Assembly (NCBI GenBank): GCA_038380435.1
Contig: JAWZYU010000017.1
Location: 19,343,283-19,407,282 of the forward strand
Reading direction: 5' to 3'
DNA: 64,000 nucleotides
Source: Ryuthela nishihirai
Taxonomy: Eukaryota > Arthropoda > Arachnida > Araneae > Heptathelidae
The notes beneath the pieces are model-generated. The model was not told where the DNA came from and made no database searches. It saw only the letters and a program-made list of their open reading frames with translations. Positions 47,185 through 57,325 of the stretch are shown here, one piece after another; positions within the stretch are counted from its first letter, which is position 1; the number at the start of each line of letters is the position of its first letter. The translations under genes were made by a program, and so were the position numbers.

Positions 47185-48112
47185 TATAGCTAATTCAGTC
47201 AGTAGCGCCCCACGTTCTTAACCCAATGTTCCAGGTTCTAGACCCAACCGTCACTGAGTTAAAATTTATCTTTGCCTTGGTGAGGAAGACATCAATGTAC
47301 TTGGAAAGACCGCCGTCCATCGGATGGGTCATTAAACCGTGGCACTGTGCACGTTAAAGAACACGCTGGATGGCCTTGACGAGAAGCTTTCAAATATCTC
47401 CTAACAGCTGTCCAGTTGATCTCCTTCTTCAACTTTCTCTGCTCCTTTAGGGTCCTTGTGTTTCTCTGCTCCTTTAGGGTCCTTGTGTTTCTCTGCTCCT
47501 TGAGGGTCCTTGCATTTCTCTGCTCCTTTAAGGTCCTTGTGTTTCTCAGCTCCTTTAGGGTCCTTGTATTTCTCTGCTCCATTAGGGTCCTTGTGTTTCT
47601 CTGCTCCTTTACGGTCCTTGTGTTTCTCTGCTCCTTTAGGGTCCTTGTGTTTCTCTGCTCCTTTAGGGTCCTTATGTTTCTCTGCTCCTTTAGGGTCCTA
47701 ATATTTCTCTGCTCCTTTAGGGTCCTAATATTTCTCTGCTCCTTTAGAGTCCTTGTGTTTCTCTGCTCCATTAAGGTCCTTGTGTGTCTCTGCTCCTTTA
47801 GGGTCCTTGTGTTTCTCTGCTCCTTTAGGGTTCTTGTGTTTCTCTGCTCCTTTAGGGTTCTTGTGTTTCTCTGCTCCTTTAGGGTCCTTATGTTTCTCTG
47901 CTCCTTTAGGGTCCTAATATTTCTCTGCTCCTTTAGAGTCCTTGTGTTTCTCTGCTCCATTAAGGTCCTTGTGTTTCTCTGCTCCTTTAGGGTTCTTGTG
48001 TTTCTCTGCTCCTTTAGGGTCCTTGTGTTTCTCTGCTCCTTTAGAGTCCCATTTTAGCCCAACGAGGGCAAAAAATGCCTCTCAGGAGTAAAACAACCAA
48101 ACCAAAACAAAA
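47185..48112 (+). mobile_element. SINE-A, old copy swollen by an internal 27-bp array
   Basis: A diverged head (CAGTCAGTAGCGCC) and body reach the CTTTCTCTG/GGGTCCTTGTG region. An array follows, and then the normal 3' end resumes (TTTTAGCCCAACGAGG to AAAACAACCAAACC). Confidence 0.9.
47436..48052. repeat. 27-bp minisatellite, about 23 units
   Basis: The unit TTTCTCTGCTCCTTTAGGGT plus CCTTGTG corresponds to SINE-A TTCTCTGAGCCTTCGGGGTC plus CTTGTG. The period is 9 codons, which keeps ORFs open on both strands (213 aa on +, 222 aa on -, repeating EQRNTRTLK). Runs of variant units (CCTTATG, CCTAATA, TTTAGAG, CCATTAAGG) recur in the same order at about 47660-47790 and 47880-47970, showing block duplication. 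Confidence 0.93.
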
Positions 48113-48892
48113 TGATAAAAGAATTAAGAAAATGAATTTATTGATCACTAATTCATCCATAATGATTAAAGTTTGCATGTTTACAATGATCATTTTATTC
48201 TCCAAGCATTCGCATCTGACGTCTTTACAGATTCAAGAATTTTGTGTATCGGTGTTATGAAACTTTGGCTTAATGAATGCGAATTAAAATGACGAGAAAC
48301 GTGATTTCACCATCACTGAAGATGCTGGCATTTAATTCCCGTTGCTGAACCTGAATCTAAATAACGCAAGTCTCATGAAACAACAGATTAAGGTCATCGC
48401 ACAATTAGCAATCCTCCTGTTCCCTTTTTTTCCATCGATTCATTCTCTTCCCTGTTCCCAATTCTTGGGAAATATCTGTTTCTTGATTTATTCTTGCCAT
48501 AAATCACTTAAACATTCAGAAGATGTCATTTTGCATCAGAAGATGATAAATCGGCAAACGTGCTTTCTTCAAATCAACTTTTATTTAACCCCTTCATTGC
48601 GAATAGACGGCGTCATGAAAAACGGCCGAAGTCAACCAATCCTCATTAAATATGCTGTGACAAGAAACAGGAGTGAAAGGTTAAAAACGCCTGATGGACA
48701 AAATAAATATGATGGGAAATGATAGGTGAAGATACTTTTCAATAAATCACTTTCAATCCCTGAAGGAGAAATCCTAATATCCACCTGTGGAGTTTTGAAA
48801 TCATTTATGAGGCGAAGGAAATACCCTTTTATCTATGACAGGTATTGCAGAAGCAGAAGTCATTTTTTCCTGACACATTTGTTTATTCACAC
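48113..48892. other. Unassigned DNA
   Basis: A 126-aa ORF (48342..48722, +) has a hydrophobic N-terminal stretch but no further support. Not called. Confidence 0.4.
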
Positions 48893-48950
48893 TGGCTGAG
48901 CGGTTAGCGTGCTTCTCTGCCGAGCAGATGGGACCTGGTTTCGAACCCTA
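48893..48950 (+). mobile_element. SINE-B head fragment
   Basis: GGCTGAGCGGTTAGCGTGC and GGTTTCGAACCCTAG of the head, abutting an inverted SINE-A. Confidence 0.7.
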
Positions 48951-49254
48951 GGTTGGGTTGTTTTACCTCTGAGCGGGGGTGGTCACGTGGGCCCCGAAGG
49001 CTCAGAGAAGGTTGAGGGAGGGGAACCCACTGAAACAGATGTTGGGAGACAGATGGTAGCCTCCCGTCAAGGCCATCCAGCGTGTTCTTTAACGTGCACA
49101 GGGTATGGCTCTCCCGCACACGGGCCACGGCTTAGCGTCCCATCCGACGGACGGCGGCCTTTCCAAGCCCATCGGTGTCCCCTACTGACCGTGGGCATGG
49201 CGGGGAATTTTGCGGAGATAAATCTCAACGCTGACCCAGCTGGGACTAGAACTT
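48951..49254 (-). mobile_element. SINE-A, head-truncated
   Basis: Tail and body are present with a deletion of the GCACTTTTTTGCACACC part. It ends in CAGCTGGGACTAGAAC within the head. Confidence 0.88.
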
Positions 49255-50107
49255 GGCGATTCCTGAGTAATGCATCGTTGTTTTCTTTTGGCTCATGTCT
49301 GCTACCTCTGATATTTACGACGAACTATACGAACAGATTCCAGTTAGACCTTGCTGATTAACTTAACTGATTGAAGAGAATTATTATTTTTTAATCAAAA
49401 TCATTACCTTTTCCCCCTTATGCTATATTGTAAGAAATAAGAATTCGTATTAATTTTCACCGAATGGATTTTTTGGCAGTAACTAAATTTCATCTATTAT
49501 TTTTCTGCACCAATTGATTTTCCCTTAATACTATTTCTCGTAAGTTTTTCTTCCATAACCAGGACCGGAAATAGGCATTGTGATTCCTGGTGCACACAGG
49601 AACAAATTCTGCAAGATGTATCGCACCATGCCTCGTTCGCTTCGTCCCTTTAGGCTAAATTGTGCACAAATTAAGGATTGAGTTACAGGCACTGTCCTAT
49701 CATATCCCAAACATGTTCGATTGATATGAGGCGAAAAAAAAATATTTTCCAAAGCCTCTAGCGCCTCTAAAATATTAATAACTAATCGCAAATATGATCA
49801 TTTTCTTACCCTGTTAATGAGACTAGCACTTGATGCGATGGCCCCAAAAGTGCGTGCGTAGTTTGGGGGGGAGGGGAGGAAATACGATCTCATGGGATTA
49901 ACATTGATCCAACATGAGCAGTAAGTTTTCCTTTATCCTTCTTATTTATATGTGTGATTCGTTCGTAAAATGAATATATTATATGAATATATAATTTTAT
50001 TGGCGAAATCTAATTAACCTTCGAATAATAAGGTTCGATCCCAGGAACCAAGAGCAAATAATTTTCCAAAATTGCTGCACATTTTTTTGAGCGTTACCCT
50101 TTAAATT
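49255..50107. other. Unassigned AT-rich DNA
   Basis: No gene or repeat was recognised. Confidence 0.4.
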
Positions 50108-50182
50108 CCGTCTCGGTGGCCGCGTGGTTAGTGTGCTCGGCTAGTGGCTGAAAGGAATCTGGGTTCGAGCTCCAGATAAGGA
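50108..50182 (+). mobile_element. tRNA-like SINE head, SINE-B-related
   Basis: GGTGGCCGCGTGGTTAGTGTG and GGGTTCGAGCTCCAGATAAGG resemble the SINE-B head. The sequence after it does not match the SINE-B body, so it may be another subfamily. Confidence 0.6.
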
Positions 50183-50662
50183 ATTGAGAGGGACAGAGTC
50201 TGCAAGTCAGTCCTCAAGAGATAAAGCGCACGAGGTGTGGTGAGATACATCCCGCAGAATGATATCAGACGTTGATATCGGAACAACGTATCACTGTATG
50301 TATCACTAGCTGTATCGGTTGCATTATGTTGTGCTTCCGTTCTACTATTTCCTGTATGAAAAAAAAATTTTTTTTGTTCTATAACTGGCATCACTTAGTG
50401 ACCATTTGAGCACCTTAATTCATGATCACGGAATGTATATTTGCTAAGACAGTCTCCGAAAATGGGGACTCAAGCATGTTATCCCCCCTTCCCCTTATTG
50501 GAACATTCTGAGCACCTTCCACTATTCACTAATAGAGTGAATTGTTTCACTGTTGTAATCACGTTCATTAAGTTTAACGCAGTATACTTTTCCTTTTTCT
50601 ATTGTGTTTCAGCGTTTTCGATGGATTTCAATAGGACTGAATTGTCCTCTCTTCTCTTGCAG

Positions 50663-50908
50663 CCATCTGCATGGTGGTGGGGGTGCTGACATTCCCCGCT
50701 GGATGGGACTCCGATGTAGTCCGTGAGGTGTGCGGCCCCGAAGCGGACGACTACAACCCGGGCCAATGTGGAGTGCGATGGGCCTACATTCTTGCCATTA
50801 TTGGAGTCTGCGACTGCGCAGTACTAGCTGCTCTAGCATTCGTCCTCGGCACCCGCTACGTGAAAATGTTACCGGAACACTACATCACTTCCGGTTCCGT
50901 TTATAAAG
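50663..50908 (+). CDS. LHFPL: LHFPL3/4/5-class tetraspan protein, penultimate coding exon
   Basis: LHFPL proteins are four-pass membrane proteins of the claudin-like tetraspan superfamily. In vertebrates LHFPL4 partners GABA-A receptors and LHFPL5 partners the hair-cell mechanotransduction channel. This exon follows the acceptor CTCTTCTCTTGCAG and ends at AAAG/GTAAGA (GT at 50909). In frame it encodes the end of the third membrane segment (ICMVVGVLTFPAGW), the extracellular loop with the family signature GWDSDVVREVCG, a second Cys in NPGQCGVRWAYILAI, and the fourth membrane segment. The spacing of GWD, CG and C..RWAYILA matches LHFPL3/4/5 better than LHFPL6. The exon is 246 nt, and its last base begins a split Gly codon. 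The N-terminal half is not visible in the 50 kb upstream. Confidence 0.93.
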
Positions 50909-51060
50909 GTAAGAATTAAATTCCAACACTTGACATTTGAAATATTCATTTCTCTGATTACATATAGAAATGTTTCTCGAGATTTGTTGTCCTACATCGA
51001 CGAAGAAATTTACATTCCGTGTGACCACTGAGCCCAAGACATGTTCTGCTTGAATATAAG
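50909..51060 (+). other. Start of the 11,970-bp LHFPL intron
   Basis: The donor GTAAGAAT opens an intron ending at 62878. Most of the intron is made of the mobile elements listed below. Confidence 0.85.
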
Positions 51061-51371
51061 GTTGGGTTGTTTTACCTCTGAGCGGCACTTTTTTGCACAC
51101 CATGGGCTAAATGGCCAGGTCACATGGACGCCGAAGGCTCAGAGAAGGTTGGGGGAGGGGACCCACTGGAACAGCTGTTGGGAGACAGATGGTAGCCTCC
51201 CGTCAAGGCCATCCAGCGTGTTCTTTAACGTGCACAGGGTATGGCTCTCCCGCACACGGGGCTACGGCTTAACGTCCCATCCGACGGTCGGCGGCCTTTC
51301 CAAGCCCATCGGTGTCCCCTACTGACCGTGGGCAGGGCGGGGAATTTTGCGGAGATAAATCTCAACGCACT
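51061..51371 (-). mobile_element. SINE-A without tRNA head, 14-bp TSD
   Basis: Tail and body stop at GATAAATCTCAACGC, the head/body boundary. TGCTTGAATATAAG (51047-51060) and TGCTTGAAAATAAG (51372-51385) flank it, proving 5' truncation at insertion. Confidence 0.93.
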
Positions 51372-51646
51372 TGCTTGAAAATAAGAAAAACTTTCCTAAT
51401 TCTTTGCCAACGGAAATCCTACGCGATGGAAGTAAACAACCTAACTGTCAATGTTAAGGACTTCGTCTGCTGGAGGATTCTGAAAGTACCAAAAGCTAAC
51501 CTTTCTTTAAATTAGGGCAGTGGTTCTCAACCTATAATGCTTCACGTACCCCCTGGAAATGTGTATGTAACTGGCGTACCCCTTGTATAGATAGATAAAA
51601 CTATAGTTATAGTATAACAATGGGAATAGAATAAAACATATAGTTA

Positions 51647-52134
51647 CCGTATTTTAACGTGTATAAGGAACCCCTTTTTGCCAAAAATTGGGTCCCAAAA
51701 ATAGGGGGGTTGGTTGGTTGTTTGGGGTTTAATGGCGCATCGGCAACAAGGCCATAATGCGCCAAACAAAAGACAATATAAAAGATAAAAGACATAGAAC
51801 CCCATAACCAAAAGTTAAAATACATTGGCAACATTGTAAAGTGGTAAAATAACAAAAAAAAAAAACAAGTGTATATGAACAGAGTAAAACAACTGTAGAA
51901 ATATGAAATAAAATAAACCCAGGTGTAAGAGACCTGGGGTAAATAATGCATAAACTTTAGGTAAAATCAAATTCGGTTAAAATATCCACAATATTTCAAA
52001 AAGGTAAAAACTGAAGATAAAATGCAATAGGGGGGTTTCTTATACATGGATAGTATTATAGATATTAACAAATTACTCAATTCCTCAAACTTTGATGAAA
52101 AATCAGGGGGTTCCTTATACACGTTAAAATACGA
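51647..52134. mobile_element. TA-flanked TIR element nested in the hAT-like element
   Basis: The ends CCGTATTTTAACGTGTATAA and (inverted) TCGTATTTTAACGTGTATAA are flanked by TA (51645-51646 and 52135-52136), as in Tc1/mariner/pogo-type elements. The interior is non-coding and split by another insertion. Confidence 0.75.
51712..52025. mobile_element. Retroelement (SINE-like) nested at third level, 12-bp TSD
   Basis: It contains GGTTTAATGGCGCATCGG and CAACAAGGCCATAATGCGCC. AATAGGGGGGTT is duplicated exactly at 51700-51711 and 52026-52037. It is the only copy seen here. The strand is uncertain. Confidence 0.75.
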
Positions 52135-52303
52135 TATACACATTAAATTACATATATCTATAAACACAAAAAATGACAAACAGTTTAACAAATCTTATAA
52201 AATTATGAACATTTTACTGGGTAATCAGTGAAATGGACTTCTTACTAGATCTCACGGCGTACCCCAAAAAAAGTTTACCGCGTACCCCACGTTGAGAACT
52301 CCT

Positions 52304-52821
52304 AAAATAGAGAATTAACATTTTCAGGTGCACAGTGACGAGAATATTTATTAACCTTTTACGATGTTTTGAATCGATCTTTTCATTCACTTGTAATTTA
52401 GTAAAACTTTGAACCTCAATATAAACATGCTCTATCAATTACAAATTAAACTCGAAATATATTCAAAAATAAGAAAAATGAACTCCACATTCAAAAAGTT
52501 AGAGGCTTTGTTCAAATCTGTGGAAATTTTGACTTTCAATACTATTCGGCATTTAAAGAACTATTCGTTTGTCGTTATAGAAGTTACAACCAATAACCAT
52601 AGCTAACTGCAAAAAAAAAAATGAAACTACAAATGTGTCGTGGTGGTGATGGGGGGGGGGATGCAGTTCTTTCTTCAGATCACGTGTGATTACGTATGCG
52701 GACTGATCTGTGCCCAATGTCGTGTTGCGATTCCGATGACATATCGATCTTTAGCAGAGGAGATCGCGTAGTCCCTTAATTAAATTCACCTTTTCCTAGG
52801 TGAAATCACAGGTTTGTGGGT
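52304..52821. other. Unassigned DNA
   Basis: No gene or repeat was recognised. A G run lies near 52655. Confidence 0.4.
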
Positions 52822-53363
52822 TGTTACACCCGTACCGACATATGCCTTAGACTTGCTGCGCCAAGTGATGTGTAGCAAGATGTTCAACAATTGAACACAC
52901 GAGAGTATATGCACAACGCACTTTATTTACATTCATATACAATTATGTGCTGGGGATGCGCTCAATTCCTTGGGCCTTCGCTGCTTTGCTCCGGCAAACA
53001 ATCATGCAATGAGGTGGAGATCTGTGCTTTGCAGATTCTCGTTTTCTCTCTCAATTCTCTCAACTCGGTGAGAGGATATTTAATTCTCGCCTAGCACCAG
53101 GTTCACACAGAACCGTATCGCAGTTCACACAGAATCGAATGTTGGTTCACACAGAATCGAACCCTCTCCCTAAGAGTTTTGCTTTTGAGTAAGATCGGCA
53201 TCCCTTAGACGCGTGTTCAAACGTCCTTCCAGGTTGACAGCGATACTCAGACTGTTGGTCATTATTGCTGCGCTAGCATTCGCGCCAGAGGCTAGTCATA
53301 AAAGTACTTTCGACTTGGGAGCATTTGCAGTCAGCCAGCTCAGACCCAAAAGCAACTTGTGAG
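52822..53363 (-). mobile_element. Possible solo LTR
   Basis: Read on -, the segment carries AATAAAGTGCGTTGTGC (a polyadenylation-like signal) about 90 bp before a GGTGTAACA end, as in many LTRs. Three repeats of GGTTCACACAGAA(T/C)CG lie at 53099-53163. No 4-6 bp TSD was found, and the far boundary is a guess. Confidence 0.3.
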
Positions 53364-53400
53364 TCACATCCCCATCTCAGCACTTCCAAAAATACACTTA

Positions 53401-53612
53401 ATAAATAAATATAAATACCCCCCTCAAGCAGCTGCTTGCCACAGAGGTCTGAGAGAAGCCTGTCAGTTTATATGCCATAGTAGAAAGTCTGAGAGGATGG
53501 CAGGCCCTCAGCAGAAAAGCGACACAAACAGCCATGCCTTACCCGGGGCTTGAACCCGGGTAAGGCATGGCTGTCTGATCAGTAGCCAAGCGCGCTAACC
53601 ACTCGTCTACAG
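53401..53612 (-). mobile_element. SINE-B with inverted duplication in its head
   Basis: Tail, body and D-arm are present. In the box B region, however, a 20-bp piece (ACAGCCATGCCTTACCCGGG) is followed by its exact reverse complement. Confidence 0.9.
53528..53574. repeat. Perfect 20-bp hairpin, 7-nt loop
   Basis: Arms at 53528-53547 and 53555-53574. The right arm is an inverted copy of SINE-B sequence and replaces the usual AGGTCCCTTAGATC part. Confidence 0.95.
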
Positions 53613-54062
53613 ATATATATTTACAACAATAAAAATAACAAAAAAAAAATACAATAATAAATAAATTAGGAGGACATAAAATATACTGCCTTCAGTAAAA
53701 TGACAATATTCTCATCCATCTGCGACCTAGCATAAACAAACCATATTACAAAGAAATCTCTCTTGTGGTACAGGAGTAATTTGCCTACTGAAATTATTTG
53801 ATATTAATCTAATACGTCACTTGAACGTTAATAGCATTGAGATTTATTTCAATGCTATTAATGTTCACTTAATATAACAAAAAACATCTCTATAAGCTAA
53901 CTTTAGGTACACATTATATTTGTTAATTAGCTGGGTAAAACCGTTAATTTTATAGGTCTGATTTTTTTTTTACCTCACTGTATTTACATATATTTTACCA
54001 CATATAATTCGCAGAGCACAAATTGAGGAAAAGTGTCCTTTTGAGACTTTATATTTGGTTGA
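53613..54062. other. Unassigned AT-rich DNA with a hairpin
   Basis: A 19-bp hairpin with one mismatch and an 8-nt loop lies at 53822-53867 (TGAACGTTAATAGCATTGA and its inverse). Nothing else was recognised. Confidence 0.6.
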
Positions 54063-54225
54063 ACAGCTACTGATCTAAGGGACCTGGGTTCAAGCTCCGG
54101 GTAAGGCATGGATGTGTGTGTCGTTTTTCTGCTGAGGTCCTGCCATCCTCACAGACCTTCTACTCTGGCATATAAACTGATAGGCTCCTGTCAGACCTCT
54201 GTGGCAAGCAGCTGCTTGAGGGGAC
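54063..54225 (+). mobile_element. SINE-B, head-truncated
   Basis: It starts at GCTACTGATCTAAGGGACC in the head and runs to CTGCTTGAGGGG. Confidence 0.9.
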
Positions 54226-55225
54226 AGTTTGAACATCACACAAATTTAATGAATGGTGGTTTCTTTAGCACATTCACAAAACTCCCATGCCGAAATTGCG
54301 AATTCTTCACTGTTTCGTGACAAGAGTTCAGTGTCCTCTAACTGAAAAGACACACAAGCTGGAATTGGACAAGAGATGGTGAGAATGAATATGAGGAAGA
54401 AAAGATTAAGCTGATGATGAAAAATTAGCAGAAGGAAGTAAAAGAATCGCTAAGTCGGTGACAAAGAGAGGCTGAAAAGTCTTTCAGGTAAATAAGGAAC
54501 TAGAAAGAATCTAATGAAAGGCGTAATGATATGAAGAGCAGCAGATACATTTCCTTCTTGACGTTTAAGCGGAAACAGAGCAAACGAGATTTTAAATAGC
54601 AAACAGCAGACGAAACTTCTGTGAGTCAGAGATACGGTTACGCTTCAAGAGGAAGATGGGAAGGGGAGAGATGCAATCAGTACCTCGTGCACCGAATTCT
54701 GGCTTCTCTTTCCTGCAAAAGAGGAAGATCATGAGATAAAAAGAACGGGGAGAATTTGCACCGCAATGGGCTTAGAGAAAGACATTAAGAGGTTGCTAGA
54801 CTGGCGTGACATAAACAGAATAGCACTCGAAGATGCTAAGTCATCACTTACCTCGGTTTCAGTTGAAAACACGAACCTTGTCTGTCTCTGTTACGCATTT
54901 TGACGAATGGGAGCAAGGGATGCAGATTAACTTCATTTTAGATGAACTCTTCAACTGCTCTCTGTAGCAGGGAAAGAAGCTTGTCAAGCGAATATAGAGG
55001 AAGTCTGTTTTTAGCTCGTTCAGCCAAAGACTGATTCAGGTTGCGAAAGAAGGCGCTGATGTAGCATTAAGAGAAGTAACGTAAGTTAGGGTTAAGTGCA
55101 CGGAATTGAAGGACTTGGCCAAAGAGAGGGTCAGCTCCATAGTTGGTCGATTTGGAGTTATGAAAGCTTTTAAAAGCGAGAAAAAACATTATTTGGTCGA
55201 AGAATAGAGCATCTTACACAATGTT
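54226..55225. other. Unassigned purine-rich DNA
   Basis: Rich in A and G on +, with no long ORF and no recognised repeat. It may be a decayed element. Confidence 0.4.
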
Positions 55226-55406
55226 AGTGTTGGGTGTTTAACGTCTGAGCGACACTTTTTGCACACAATGGGCTAAATGTCCAGGTTTCCGACGGCGCAG
55301 AGAAGGTTGGGGGAGGGGACGCACTGTATAGCTGTTGGGATACAGATGGTAGTTTCCATCAAGGCCACCCAGGGAGTTCTTTAACGTGCACAGGATATGG
55401 CTCTCC
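55226..55406 (-). mobile_element. SINE-A, 3' half of a split copy
   Basis: Tail and middle are present up to GGATATGGCTCTCC. The rest of the same copy resumes at 59307 beyond a 3.9-kb insertion. Confidence 0.82.
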
Positions 55407-55746
55407 GCAGTTCTGGACGATTCGTATAATGACGATTGGTCCAATGCCGATTCATCCAAAGGGGCAATTCGTCTAATCCCGATTGGTCCAATGGTACGAT
55501 TCGTCCAATACCCATTCTTAAAATGTCACGGTCAAATTGGATGATTCGTCTGCAACCGACTGTCTAAAGGAGCCATTCATGTAAGAAGAAATTCGTCTAA
55601 TGCCAAAGGGTGTTAATCATTCATTGTATTATATATTTTGTCATAAATATAAACAGTGGCCTAAGTAGAATTTAAGGTAGGAAAGTGTTTCCGAGATGGT
55701 TTTACGATTGCAAGGTTTTAAATTATTCCTATGATTAATGCATATA

Positions 55747-55922
55747 TATTCCCTCAAGCAGCTGCTTGCTCTGCTTGGAGATCTGAGAAGAGCCTGTCAG
55801 TTTATACGCCATAATAGAAAGTTTGTGAGGAACAAAAGAAAGACAACACAAACTGCCATTCCTTACCCGGAGCTTGAACCCAGGTCCCTTTGATAAATAA
55901 TCAAGCGTGCTAACCACTCGAC
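55747..55922 (-). mobile_element. SINE-B, diverged, nested
   Basis: Tail CCCTCAAGCAGCTGCTTGC through box B (GAGCTTGAACCCAGGTCCC) to CTAACCACTCG. Confidence 0.87.
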
Positions 55923-56562
55923 GGTATATATATATACACACACACATATATATACAATGCTTTAAAAAACTATTCGGAGGGTGTTTGAGCCCAATTTCCC
56001 CTTGATATTAACCCAGGGCTGGATCTAAGGGTGGGCAAGGGGACAACCCCCCTCCATTTAGGAATGCTAGTAAAGATAATGGAGGCAAGAAAAATATTAA
56101 TTTGTGCATATTTCACGCATTTTTTTAAAGGACACTTTTTTGAAGACCTCTAAATCGAAAAATAAAATGTTACACGCAATACAATCTCTTGCCTTCCTCC
56201 TCTTTTACTTTCTTTCGGCGCGATTGCATCCCCCCCCCTCACTTCAATTATTTTCCTACAATCCTGCCTACCGATTTTCAACTCTTCACCGATAATTTAG
56301 CGAAATATCGCTTAGGATAATTTATCCCATTTTTCCTTTTATATTTTATCATTGCATATATTTACTCGTCATTAGTTATAATTTCCGCCATAGTAGAATT
56401 TTAAGCCATTGCATTATTTTGTCGTCATCATTACCTTTTGGGATTCAAATTGTGGTTTTTCAGCTGTACTTAAGAGAATAAGACATCATGGATATGAATA
56501 ACAGTAATGACTAAATTTTGCGGTAGCAGTTTTTGGAATCACTGCTGTTGTTTATTTTCCCT
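55923..56562. other. Unassigned interior of the 3.9-kb element
   Basis: A TA/CA repeat lies near 55925. CAGGGCTGGATCTAAGGGTGG (from 56013), with no partner found, resembles a hAT terminus. Confidence 0.4.
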
Positions 56563-56575
56563 CCTTTATTTTCCT

Positions 56576-56951
56576 GGGGCGGGGGTGGCTCAGTCGGTAG
56601 CGCGCTAGGCTCGTAATCTGTACTTCCCAGGTTCGAGTCCCAGCTGAGTCAGCGTTGAGATTTATCTCCGCAAAATTCTCCGCCCTGCCCACGGTCAGTA
56701 GGGGACACCGATGGGCTTGGAAAGGCCGCCGTCCGTCGGATGGGACGTTAAGCCGTGGCCCGTGTGCGGGAGAGCCAAACCCTGTGCACGTTAAAGAACA
56801 CGCTAGATGGCCTTGACGGGAGGCTACCATCTGTCTCCCAACAGCTGTTCCAGTGGGTCCCCTTCACCAACCTTCTCTGAGCCTTCGGGGTCCATGTGAC
56901 CTGCCCATGGTGTGAAAAAAGTGCCGCTCAGAGGTAAAACAACCCAACCCA
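56576..56951 (+). mobile_element. SINE-A, full length, 13-bp TSD, nested
   Basis: A complete copy with a short 3' deletion. CCTTTATTTTCCT is duplicated at 56563-56575 and 56952-56964. Confidence 0.95.
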
Positions 56952-57106
56952 CCTTTATTTTCCTCCGTTTTTATTTCAGTAATCCACTTCAAAGTAGTTT
57001 AGTCTCTTGCCCAAAACTTTCAAGACAACGGCAAAAGTACATATAAAAGCTTAATTGCTGTTATTTACTTTCCGGTTTTTTTTTAAATCTCAGTAATCTA
57101 CTTCGC

Positions 57107-57312
57107 CGTTCCATGGCCGAGTGGTTAGCGCCCTTGGCTACTGATCTAAGGAACCTGGGTTCGAGTTCCGGGTAAGGCATGGACGTTTGTGTCTTTTTTT
57201 CTGCTGAGGTCCTGCCATCCTCTCAGACCTTCTACTATGGCATATAAACTGACAGGCTCCTGTCAGACCTCTGTGGCAAGCAGCTGCTTGACGGGGTATT
57301 TGTTTTTATTAT
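57107..57312 (+). mobile_element. SINE-B, full length, 13-bp TSD, nested
   Basis: Head, body and tail are complete. TAATCTACTTCGC is duplicated exactly at 57094-57106 and 57313-57325. Confidence 0.95.
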
Positions 57313-57325
57313 TAATCTACTTCGC

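Larger units (their letters stand above)
51518..52303. mobile_element. hAT-like element, source-type copy of the 128-bp array unit
   Basis: It begins CAGTGGTTCTCAACC and ends in a diverged inverse (GTTGAGAACTCCT). Its first 126 bp, inverted, match the array unit at 1-1542 almost base for base. Both ends carry GCGTACCCC blocks. It hosts two nested insertions; no transposase. The TSD is not clear. Confidence 0.78.

Noticed and set aside
47292..48057. 222-aa and 213-aa repetitive ORFs
   Set aside because: A 27-bp array inside a SINE; the open frames follow from the multiple-of-three period.
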